64,000 nucleotides of DNA from Pseudomonas brassicacearum (GTDB taxonomy: Bacteria; Pseudomonadota; Gammaproteobacteria; Pseudomonadales; Pseudomonadaceae). A model generated the notes under the pieces. The model saw nothing but the letters and a program-made list of their open reading frames with translations. It was not told the origin of the DNA and did no database searches. The DNA is taken from contig NZ_CP045701.2 of NCBI RefSeq assembly GCF_009601685.2, forward strand, positions 558,001 through 622,000, read 5' to 3'. Both the position numbers and the translations under genes were made by a program. Positions 17,078 to 31,800 of the stretch are shown here, in pieces; within the stretch, counting starts at the first letter, position 1, and the number at the start of each line of letters is the position of its first letter.

Positions 17078-17986
17078 ATCATCGAAGACCTCAACACGCT
17101 TTACTACTTCACCCAGGTGGTCGAGCACCGTGGGTTCGCCGCTGCTGGCCGGGCGCTGGACATGCCAAAATCCAAGCTCAGCCGGCGTATCGCCCAGTTG
17201 GAGGAGCGGCTCGGGGTGCGCTTGCTCCACCGCACCAGCCGCCACTGCACGTTGACGGAGATCGGTCAGGCCTATTACCAGCGCTGCCTGGCGATGCGGG
17301 TCGAAGCCGAGAGCGCGGCGGAAGTGATCGAGCGCAACCGCTCCGAGCCCCAGGGGCTGGTGCGCATCAGTTGCCCGACGGCATTGCTCAACAGTTGGGT
17401 CGGGCCGATGCTGACCCGCTACATGCTCAAGTACCCGCGGGTGGAGTTGTTCATCGAGAGCACCAACCGCCGGGTGGACCTGATCCATGAAGGGTTCGAT
17501 ATCGCCTTGCGGGTGCGCTTTCCGCCGCTGGAAAACACCGACATGGTCATGAAAGTGCTGAGCAACAGCACCCAGTGCCTGGTGGGCAGCCCGGCGTTCC
17601 TGGAGCGCTTGTCTTCACCGGCCTCCCCGGCAGACCTCAACGGCTTGCCCAGCGTGCATTGGGGCGCGGCACAGCGTGAATACCAGTGGGAATTGTTCGG
17701 TCCGGACGGCACCCGCGCGCTGATCCGCCATGCACCGCGCATGGTCACCGACGACCTGCTGGCCTTGCGTCACGCCGTGTTGGCCGGCATCGGCATCGCC
17801 CACCTGCCCACCGTGGTGGTGCGCGAGGACATCGCGGCCGGCCGGCTGGTGGAACTGGTCCCGGGCTGGACGCCCAAGTGCGGGATCGTCCATGCGATCT
17901 TTGCCTCGCGGCGCGGGTTGCTGCCGTCGGTGCGTACGTTGATTGACTTTCTGGCCGAGGAATTCAGCCAGAGTGATATGGCGTAG
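17078..17986 (+). CDS. LysR-family transcriptional regulator with a non-canonical (ATC) apparent start
   Basis: About 302 residues: N-terminal winged helix-turn-helix (FAAAGRALDMPKSKLSRRIA) and a C-terminal LysR substrate domain. The conserved N terminus (IEDLNTLYYFTQVV) is encoded from 17078, where GGAGAACG is followed by ATC ATC GAA; no ATG, GTG or TTG is in frame before the TAG at 17057. The first in-frame standard start is GTG at 17117, which would remove the first DNA-binding helix. Either ATC initiates, or the gene is crippled by an ATG to ATC change. It is divergent from the YcaC-like gene. Confidence 0.75.
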   Translation: MIEDLNTLYYFTQVVEHRGFAAAGRALDMPKSKLSRRIAQLEERLGVRLLHRTSRHCTLTEIGQAYYQRCLAMRVEAESAAEVIERNRSEPQGLVRISCPTALLNSWVGPMLTRYMLKYPRVELFIESTNRRVDLIHEGFDIALRVRFPPLENTDMVMKVLSNSTQCLVGSPAFLERLSSPASPADLNGLPSVHWGAAQREYQWELFGPDGTRALIRHAPRMVTDDLLALRHAVLAGIGIAHLPTVVVREDIAAGRLVELVPGWTPKCGIVHAIFASRRGLLPSVRTLIDFLAEEFSQSDMA

Positions 17987-18013
17987 GGCAGGCCCACTTG
18001 GGTGAGCCTGCTT

Positions 18014-18104
18014 CTGTGGGAGCCAAGCTTGCTCGCGATGAACGATAACGCGATCTTTCGATAGATCGAGGCGCCTTCATCGCGAGCAAGCTCAGCGCCC
18101 ACAG
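18014..18104. repeat. REP-type inverted repeat pair
   Basis: CTGTGGGAGCC...GCTTGCTCGCGATG faces CATCGCGAGCAAGC...CCCACAG, with an inner palindrome around CGATCTTTCGATAGATCG. It is downstream of the LysR gene. Confidence 0.8.
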
Positions 18105-18235
18105 GCTTTTCACCGACCTTCCTCCGGGGTTCGCCAAAGGTATCCGAGGCTGCCATTCATCAGGTGCGCCGCACTGAGAACGTGTCAAGGCCTCAAAAAG
18201 ACTCCACGTACCTGTTTGCAACCTCAGGAGGTCCC

Positions 18236-18514
18236 ATGAGCCATTCTCAAGACCCAGCCACTCCCCAAGCACCGGTCAACCCCAACGACGACGGCTTCGT
18301 GCTCGGCACCGCTGGCCGCGACGAAGACCCCAACGCCGCCCCGTCCTACGCTATCGACCGTCGCCACGAACGGGATGAACTGACCCCCGAAGACGCCCGT
18401 GGCATGCCCGGCTATCCCGAGGAAAAGCCAGCGGCTAAACCCAAGGAGAAGCGGGTTGAAGAGGCAGAGCCGGGAATCGAGACGCCTGAGCAGGGGAACG
18501 ATAAGGTTGGATGA
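18236..18514 (+). CDS. Small hydrophilic hypothetical protein
   Basis: 92 residues, highly polar, rich in Pro, Glu, Asp and Lys, with no signal peptide or membrane segment; it looks intrinsically disordered. The ATG at 18236 is preceded by a near-perfect AGGAGGT at 7-nt spacing, which argues for real and strong translation. I recognise it as a type of small protein seen in Pseudomonas but cannot name a function. Confidence 0.75.
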   Translation: MSHSQDPATPQAPVNPNDDGFVLGTAGRDEDPNAAPSYAIDRRHERDELTPEDARGMPGYPEEKPAAKPKEKRVEEAEPGIETPEQGNDKVG

Positions 18515-18579
18515 TCAGGCCGCGATGACTTTCGCCCAGACAGCCCTCGCCGTAGAAACTGTCATCTTTCTTCCTAGGA

Positions 18580-18598
18580 TTATCGCAATTTGCGATAA
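18580..18598. promoter_or_regulatory. Perfect palindrome upstream of the HigA-like gene, probable operator
   Basis: TTATCGCAATTTGCGATAA has two 9-nt perfect arms around one base, 38 nt before the HigA-like start. A second dyad, CTCATCT (18616-18622) and AGATGAG (18634-18640), spans the start. Antitoxin regulators of this family bind such sites in their own promoter, so autoregulation is likely (inference). Confidence 0.6.
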
Positions 18599-18635
18599 GT
18601 CCAATCTGTGTTTAACTCATCTATAGCAAAATGAG

Positions 18636-19052
18636 ATGAGAAAAAAGATGAGCGCACTGATTGAACAAGTCGCCGCCCATTGGGAGTTTGTGTCGCCCCT
18701 GCTGCGTAAGCCCAGGAGCGAAGAGGATTACGACCGGTTGGTCGCTGCGCTCGATGAATTGTTGGAGTTGGTTGGCGAAGAAGAAGAAGCCCATCCGCTG
18801 ATGAGTCTGGTGGATATCATCGGTGAATGGATCGAGGCCTGGGATCATCAGCACCGGCCGATGCCCAAGGCAAGCGGCGTTGAGGCGCTTCGTTATCTGA
18901 TGCGCGAACACGGTTTGAGCCAGAGCGATCTGCCGGGTATAGGTGCCCAGTCGGTGGTGTCGGAGATATTGAGCGGCAAGCGCCAGTTCAATTTAAGGCA
19001 GATCCGCTGGTTGGCGGAGCGCTTCGGCGTATCGGTTGAGACCTTCATTTGA
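18636..19052 (+). CDS. HigA-like XRE-family regulator without a toxin partner
   Basis: 138 residues: an acidic N-terminal HigA-type domain (EEDYDRLVAALDELLELVGEE) and a C-terminal Cro/C1 helix-turn-helix (LSQSDLPGIGAQSVVSEILSGKRQFN). HigA antitoxins are normally encoded just after a HigB RNase, but the 120 nt upstream hold only the palindromic operator region and no HigB-sized frame. The start at 18636 lies inside a dyad; the Met at 18648 is an equally possible start. Likely a solitary autoregulated DNA-binding protein. Confidence 0.8.
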   Translation: MRKKMSALIEQVAAHWEFVSPLLRKPRSEEDYDRLVAALDELLELVGEEEEAHPLMSLVDIIGEWIEAWDHQHRPMPKASGVEALRYLMREHGLSQSDLPGIGAQSVVSEILSGKRQFNLRQIRWLAERFGVSVETFI

Positions 19053-19118
19053 TGGCTTGGATTGCCAATTGTGAAGAGGAAGCTTGCGCCCGCCCGCCCG
19101 CTCGCTCGCCCGCTCGGT

Positions 19119-19345
19119 TCCGTAGGAGCTGCCGAAGGCTGCGATCTTTTGATCTTTTGATCTTTTGATCTTTTGATCTTTCGCTTGAGATTCAAGTGTC
19201 TTTGGAAAGATCGCAGCCTCGTTGCACTCGACAGCTCCTACACAGCTCCTACACAGCTCCTACACAGCTCCTATACAGCTCTTACATAGCTCTTACATAG
19301 CTTCTACGGCCCAGCGGGAGCAAGAGCCCTCGCCGCAGGGGGATG
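19119..19345. repeat. Compound REP region with 8-bp and 11-bp tandem repeats
   Basis: The region begins with a GTAGGAGCTGCCGAAGGCTG REP arm and ends with a CAGCGGGAGCAAGAGCCC arm. Inside are five copies of GATCTTTT/C (19143-19182) and seven copies of an 11-mer, ACAGCTCCTAC (19231-19307). The 11-mer copies are exact in the first three and then drift progressively. No gene lies in the ~295 nt between the HigA-like and DUF6124 genes. Confidence 0.85.
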
Positions 19346-19347
19346 CG

Positions 19348-19728
19348 CTATGTCGACCGGCGGGGCTCGACGTTGTCCAGTTCCCGGTTCGCCAATAAGC
19401 CGCTCAGTTCGATCAGCTGCTGAACGCCCATGGCAATGTGTCGCCTGGAGCCTTTCAGGTCGAATGCCAGATCGCTGACCATGGCGTTGGCCGAGGCTAG
19501 GTTTTCGCTGAGGTTGGCGAGCAGGGTTTCGGTGTCGACGCCGTTGACGACGGTGAAGAGTTGGCTTGGATCGGCTTCGGGTTTGCTGCGTTTGGGGCTG
19601 AGGTAGTAATCGAGGACGCGGTCAGCAGTTTCGTCGAATTCTTTTGAGTTTTTATTGGCTGGATCGGTATCGGGCGGGTTGGGGTTGCTTTGAATATGGT
19701 GAATCTCCGTGATTGGTTGAGCCACCAC
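19348..19728 (-). CDS. DUF6124-family protein with damaged 5' end
   Basis: The C-terminal ~110 residues match the intact DUF6124 protein at 39407 (shared ANLSE.LASANAM.SDLAFDLKGSRRH). At the expected start the DNA reads GGAG, 7 nt, ATA TTC AAA GCA ACC CC, where family members, as I recall, begin Met-Phe-Lys-x-Thr-Pro-Asn-Pro-Pro. The ATG has become ATA, and one C seems lost from a C run. The remaining frame opens only at a GTG at 19728 with a poor ribosome site. It may be a pseudogene or make a variant N terminus. It is preceded by a long structured leader. Confidence 0.6.
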   Translation of the reverse strand: MVAQPITEIHHIQSNPNPPDTDPANKNSKEFDETADRVLDYYLSPKRSKPEADPSQLFTVVNGVDTETLLANLSENLASANAMVSDLAFDLKGSRRHIAMGVQQLIELSGLLANRELDNVEPRRST

Positions 19729-19930
19729 GACCTATCGCTAAACAAGTAAAGGTGGCGGCAGTACGCAGGTTAGCGATCCGGGTCACAGAAACCCCGGGTA
19801 GACCAGAAGGTCTCCCACGCACAGCCACCATTAAGCGAGTTGCAGACGTAAAAGACTGCAATCGAGACTGGGCATTGTTGCGTCTGTGTAGAGTCGGATC
19901 GCTAAACCCGATCGCTGATTTGTCAGCGAC
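19695..19930 (-). ncRNA. Structured 5' leader, copy A, upstream of a DUF6124 gene
   Basis: Read on the minus strand it begins with hairpin TCGCTGA/TCAGCGA and continues with TTTAGCGATCCG. A long imperfect helix (GGTGGCTGTGCG with TGCGTAC...GCCGCCACC) encloses hairpins AGACC/GGTCT and CCGGG/CCCGG. Next come CGGATCGCTAAC, a second GTTTAGCGAT and GTGGTGGC, and it ends at CGGAG before the old start codon. The architecture matches copy B at 39178 with compensatory base changes. Function unknown; a cis-regulatory RNA is likely. Confidence 0.65.
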
Positions 19931-20105
19931 GGGGAAACGATAAAGCCCGACCCCAAGGCGCACAAGCCGGCGGATTCTGGCGCAGTTGTAGGCAACGGCG
20001 CAAGACTGCGTAGCCTGCTCCTGAATGGTCCTACATCGAAATAAACGCGCTGATGGTTACGGGCTTCAGCATTGGGCTCAGAGGCTGTGATGAGCTGAAG
20101 ATCGC

Positions 20106-20129
20106 CATCGCGAGCAAGCTTGCTCGCGA
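20106..20129. repeat. Palindromic REP core
   Basis: ATCGCGAGCAAG/CTTGCTCGCGAT is a perfect palindrome downstream of selO. The following GATGACTTTC..CCCAGACA resembles the sequence at 18522-18541. The rest of 19931-20171 shows no gene or other signal I can name. Confidence 0.7.
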
Positions 20130-20171
20130 TGACTTTCTCCCAGACAACCCTGAACCTACGGCGAGGGAGGG

Positions 20172-25035
<4,864 letters not shown>

Positions 25036-25069
25036 AGAGACCGGTCGAGCAAGTGAGAGTGGGAGCAGT

Positions 25070-26795
<1,726 letters not shown>

Positions 26796-27102
26796 AGGCA
26801 GTACTCCGGGAATCTTGAGGGACAGGCACAAACTGACCATGCAGTCTGCGTGCCAGCGATTCTAACCTGTTGAAATGTGATGCTGTCAAAAAAGGTTTGG
26901 GCGTCTTCCTTCTAGCCTTGCGCCTGCCAGACCGTTTCGCAGGCGATTGTGCTTTAGACGAGTTATTTCGTAACCGGATATGGGAAACAGCTGATAACAA
27001 ACCAGCAGCTCCATTGGGCCAATCCAATGTTGACTCCCGCAGGGGCGCTCCCTAGTATCCGCCCGCTATTTTGGATGCCGCTTCTTGCTCGAGGGATCGA
27101 AC
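26796..27102. promoter_or_regulatory. Divergent intergenic region between the antiporter gene and tpsB
   Basis: About 300 nt, distinctly less GC-rich, with no gene. It must carry the promoter of the two-partner secretion operon to the right and that of the antiporter to the left. GAGGG precedes the tpsB start. No clear operator palindrome is seen. Confidence 0.4.
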
Positions 27103-28809
27103 ATGTCTTTACCCGCCCTGTGGGCGAGGTTGTGCCTGGCTTTGCTCTGCCTTTCTCCGCTTTCCCCTGTTTATGCCGCGCCAACCCCTGGCGACACTGA
27201 CCTTATCCGCGAACGCCAGAATCGCCTGCTCGAAGAGCAGCGTCGGCGCCTCGAAGAACTCAAGGACCTGCCAGGCAAAGAAGCAAAGCCAGTCCCGCCG
27301 GCAAAACCTGCCGATACCCGTTGCTTCCTCATCAAGACCATCGAACTCAAAAGCGCCGATGCCCTGTCCGAGCGCGAGCGCCAACGCTTGCTCAAGCCCT
27401 ACATCAATCAGTGCCTGGGCGTGCCGCAGCTTAACGAGCTGCTCAAGACCGTTACCGATGCGTACCTGGAAAAGGGCTTGGTCACGAGCCGTGCCTATTT
27501 GCCACAACAGGATTTGTCCAGCGGGCATCTGCAGGTGCTGGTAGTCGAGGGACGGCTTGAGAGCCTGAAGGGCGCCGAGGACAGCGGACTCTCCGAGCGG
27601 GAGCTGACCATGAGCTTTCCGGGCAAGCCGGGCGATTTGCTCAATCTGCGGGAGATCGAGCAAATGATCGATCAACTGAACCGCCTACCCTCCAACCGTG
27701 TGGAAATGGAGTTGGCGCCAGGGCAGAACATCGGCGGCAGTGAAGTGCTGGTCAAGAACACCGCGCAGAAACCTTGGCGCGCCGGTATGTCACGGCATAA
27801 CGATGGACAAAAGAGCACCGGTGAGCAGCAATGGGGCGTCTCCCTGGACTGGGACAATCCCTTGGGCCTGGCCGATCAATTGGCCTTGCGCGGCGGCCAC
27901 GATGCCGTCAGCGACCATCAGAAAACCTCGCGCAACGCCATGTTCTATTACAACTTGCCGTTTGGCTGGTGGAACCTGAGCTACAGCTATAGCCAAAGCG
28001 AGTACCGGACGCCGGCGCAGCTCAACGGCTTTACCTTCAAGCAGACCGGCGACAGCCAGAGCCATCAGTTTCGCCTGGAGCGGGTGGTGCATCGTGACGC
28101 GGTGAGCAAGACTTCCTTGAACACAGGCCTGGCGTACCTGCGTACCAATAACTTTTTCGAAGACAGCAAGCTCGATGTGAGCAGTAACCGCATCAGCGAG
28201 GCGCAGTTCGGCATCAATCATGGCCGGCGAGTGGGCAATGCCTTCGTCAACCTCGACCTGGGCCTGCAACAAGGTATCGGTGCCCTCGATGCCCAGGGCG
28301 ATCATGAGCCGGGCCCTGGAGTGCCAGATGCGCGCTATCGCAAATACACCGCGACCCTCAGCTATTTGCAGCCCTTCATGCTGGGCGGCGAGTCCTTCAG
28401 CTTCAGCAGCCTGATGACCGGCCAGCGCAGCGAGGATGCATTGTTCGCCTCGCAGCGCATGAGCCTGGGCGGCCTGTCGTCGATTCGCGGCTACAAGGAC
28501 CAGACACTGTCTGGCGACAGCGGCGGCTACTGGCGCAACGACCTGCGCTGGAGCCGTCCGGTGACCCTGCAATGGCTACGCCCGGTATTCGCCGAATACG
28601 GCACCAGCCTCGGTTATGACCAAGGCGTGATTCGCGGTAATCGCTACAACGGTAGCGAGCACGGGCGCATGTCGAGCAACTCGCTGGAGTTATTCGCCCG
28701 AGGCGAGCACCTGAGCGCCAGCGTCACCTTCGCCCATTCCCTGGAACGTCCGGATGTCCTGACCGCGCGCGAAGCGCCGATCTACTTCCGCGTGGATGTA
28801 TCCATCTAA
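27103..28809 (+). CDS. cdiB: TpsB/CdiB outer-membrane transporter (ShlB/FhaC/HecB family)
   Basis: 568-residue Omp85-superfamily transporter that secretes the adjacent giant exoprotein. It has a signal peptide ending at VYA (about residue 25), a Gln/Arg/Glu-rich helix (ERQNRLLEEQRRRLEEL), POTRA domains (~70-210) and a C-terminal beta-barrel with the conserved lid-loop motif GLSSIRGYKDQ. Start: ATG at 27103 after GAGGG. It is 25 nt upstream of the TpsA/CdiA gene. The CdiB name rests on the partner's toxin end. Confidence 0.9.
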   Translation: MSLPALWARLCLALLCLSPLSPVYAAPTPGDTDLIRERQNRLLEEQRRRLEELKDLPGKEAKPVPPAKPADTRCFLIKTIELKSADALSERERQRLLKPYINQCLGVPQLNELLKTVTDAYLEKGLVTSRAYLPQQDLSSGHLQVLVVEGRLESLKGAEDSGLSERELTMSFPGKPGDLLNLREIEQMIDQLNRLPSNRVEMELAPGQNIGGSEVLVKNTAQKPWRAGMSRHNDGQKSTGEQQWGVSLDWDNPLGLADQLALRGGHDAVSDHQKTSRNAMFYYNLPFGWWNLSYSYSQSEYRTPAQLNGFTFKQTGDSQSHQFRLERVVHRDAVSKTSLNTGLAYLRTNNFFEDSKLDVSSNRISEAQFGINHGRRVGNAFVNLDLGLQQGIGALDAQGDHEPGPGVPDARYRKYTATLSYLQPFMLGGESFSFSSLMTGQRSEDALFASQRMSLGGLSSIRGYKDQTLSGDSGGYWRNDLRWSRPVTLQWLRPVFAEYGTSLGYDQGVIRGNRYNGSEHGRMSSNSLELFARGEHLSASVTFAHSLERPDVLTAREAPIYFRVDVSI

Positions 28810-28834
28810 ATTTCTGCTGTAACGAGACCTGATC

Positions 28835-31800
28835 ATGGACGACCGCCAATACGCCTTCCTGGCCCGCCAGCCTTCCGCTGCCCTGCAAACCCGCGAGCAG
28901 TTCTGGGGCATGCCCAAGCGCGGCCTGGCGTTCCTGTTGGCCAACGTCATGTTCTGGCAACCGCTGTGGGCCCAGGCGGGCGGCATCGTGGTCAGCGCGC
29001 CGGGCACCAGCCTCGGCCAGGCCGGCAATGGCGTGCCGGTGGTCAACATCGCCAAGCCCAACGGCAGTGGTCTGTCTCACAACCAGTTCAAGGACTATAA
29101 CGTCGGCAGCAACGGCGTGATCCTCAACAACGCCACGTCCCGCACCCAGTCCACGCAATTGGGCGGCATCATTATCGGCAACCCGAACCTCAAGGGCACG
29201 GCCGCCAAAGTCATCCTCAACGAAGTCAACGGCGGCAACCCGAGCCAGCTGCGTGGCTACACCGAAGTGGCCGGGCAGTCGGCCCACGTCATCGTCGCCA
29301 ACCCCTACGGCATCACCTGCAACGGTTGCGGTTTCATCAATACCCCCAAGGCGACCCTGACCACGGGCAAGCCGATCATCGAAAACGGCCAGGTGGGTCG
29401 CTATCACGTGGACCAGGGCAGCGTCGCCATTGAAGGCGCGGGTCTGAACGCGAACAACGTCGACCGCTTCGAAATCATCACCCGCAGCGCCAAGATCAAT
29501 GCCGAGCTCCAGGCCAAGAACCTGACCATCGTCGCCGGGCGCAACGACGTCAACGCCAATACCCTGAACGCTACTGCCCGGGTTGATGATGGCAGCGCCA
29601 AACCGGAGCTGGCCATCGACTCCTCGGCCTTGGGTGGTATGTACGCTGGCGCCATCAAGCTGGTGGGGACCGAGGCCGGGGTTGGCGTGAAGCTGGACGG
29701 CAAGATGGTTGCCAGTGGCGGTGATATCCAGCTCGATGCCAATGGACATTTAAGCCTGGCGCAGACCACGGCGTCGGGCGTGGTTGATATCAACGCCCAG
29801 AGCCTGGATGCCCGGGAAACGATTTATGCCGGAAATCAGGTCCAGGCGACGACCCGAGGCACCCTTACCAACCGACAAGCGATCGCCGCGCGGGACAACG
29901 TCACGCTGACGACCGACGGGCAGCTCAACAACCTGGGCATCATCGAGGCGGGCGTCAACGTCGACAACACTCGCAACCAGATGGGCGACGTGGAGTTGAC
30001 CGCGGCGAATATCGACAATCGCAGGCAGAGCGTAATCGCCAGTCGTGACTTGAAAGCCACGGCCAAGCAGACCCTCGACAATCGCGGCGGCACTCTTTCT
30101 GCCGGAAAAACACTGACCCTCGATGGCAAGGACATCGACAACCGCGCCGGGACGTTGGTCAGCCAGGACACGTTGCAAGCGCGGGCCAACGGGACGCTGG
30201 ACAACCGCGATAAAGGGACAATTGCCAGCGACGGCGAGCAGAAGCTGGTGGCCGGTACGCTGAAGAACAGCGTAGGGGTCATCAGCAGCAACGATCTTCT
30301 CAAGCTCGAAACGGACGACCTGGATAACAGCAGCGGCAAAATTGCGACGGACGCCACGCTGACTCTCAAGGGCGGCAGCATTGAAAACAGCGCGGGACAA
30401 ATCACCAGCCAGGGTGACACGGTTGCGACGCTGAAAAGCTTCAACCAGAAGGACGGCAAGTTGGTCAGCCAGGGGAAACTGACCCTGACCGCAGACCACA
30501 TCAACAACAGCGACGATGGTTATATCGCCTCGGTCAAGGCGATGAGCCTGACCGCTTACCAGCAACTGCTCAATAACGGCGAGGCGATCATCAGCACTGA
30601 GCAGGGGCTGACGATCAGCGGCGGTGGTCTCGATAACACCAAAGGCAGCCTGCTCAGCCAAGGTGACCTTAAGGTCGATATCACCGGTGACTTCGTCAAC
30701 CAGGATGGCAGTGCCATCACCCAGGCCGGGAACGTGGATATCGAGGCGAGCAGCCTCGATAACCGTGGCGGTGTCCTTGCCAGTGTCGGCGGTTGGCTGA
30801 AAGCGACGCTGGACACGGTGTTGGATAACGGCGAGTCGCTCACCTCCGCCGACGCAGCTGGGTTGATCCAGGCGCACTCCGTCGATCTCGATGCGAAACA
30901 AGCGATGCTCAACAATGGCGGGCAGGTTTCGGCTTTGTCCGATGACGTTGATATCACCACCGCCACGCTTGAGAACCGCAACGGTGCAGTGCTCGCCAAA
31001 CAGGCCTTGACTGTACGCGCTCGGAATCTGGACAACAGAGACGGACGCGCAGCGGCAAGCGCCATTGATTTCGGTTTGACCGGGGCACTGAACAACCAGC
31101 GTGGTCTGGTGGAGGGTTCCAACGGCCTGCTGATCCGTGCTGCGTCAGTTGATAACCAGGGCGGCAAGTTGCGCTCGGTGGGCAAGCTGGGGACTGCGAC
31201 GCTAACGGTTGATCAACTGCTGGACAACCAGAGCGGCGTCATTGAAGCGGCCACCCAGGACCTGTCCTTGCAGATGGCAGGCTTCAAAAATGCTGGCGGC
31301 AATGTTCGTCATGTGGGCACCGGCACCTTAGGCGTGGACCTCGCCAGGTTCAGCAACATCGGCGGCAGCCTGATGACCTCAGGCACCCTGACCGTCGACG
31401 CGGCGCGTTGGGACAACAGCTCGGATATCCAGGCTAATGTCCTGAACCTGAAGGTGGGCCAGCTCAATCAGACCAGTAGCGGCAAGTTGGTTGCGGTGCA
31501 AAGCCTGTTGGCTACGGGCGGCACTTGGAACAACGCGGGGATCATCAGCAGCGACGTTGATTTGGATCTGAAGCTGACCGGTGCTTATGTCGGCACCGAA
31601 AACAGCCGCCTCAGCAGCGTCGGTAAATTCGATCTGAGTGCGGCCAGCCTCGATCTATCCAGCGCCTCGCGCCTGGCTGGTGGTGGCGTTACCACCGTCA
31701 CCAGTCTCGGTGCATTGAACAATGCCGGACGGATCACCGGCGGCGGCAAGTTCTCCCTGGCCGCCACGAGCCTGGTCAATACGGGCACGCTGGGTGGTGC

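Noticed and set aside
18515..18635. HigB toxin upstream of the HigA-like gene
   Set aside because: Only 121 nt are available, filled with palindromes; the short frames there resemble no toxin.
19231..19307. Tandem array considered as a CRISPR
   Set aside because: Units are 11 bp with no spacers, and no cas genes are present.
26841..27102. Small genes in the gap before tpsB
   Set aside because: Short frames without ribosome sites or recognisable sequence.
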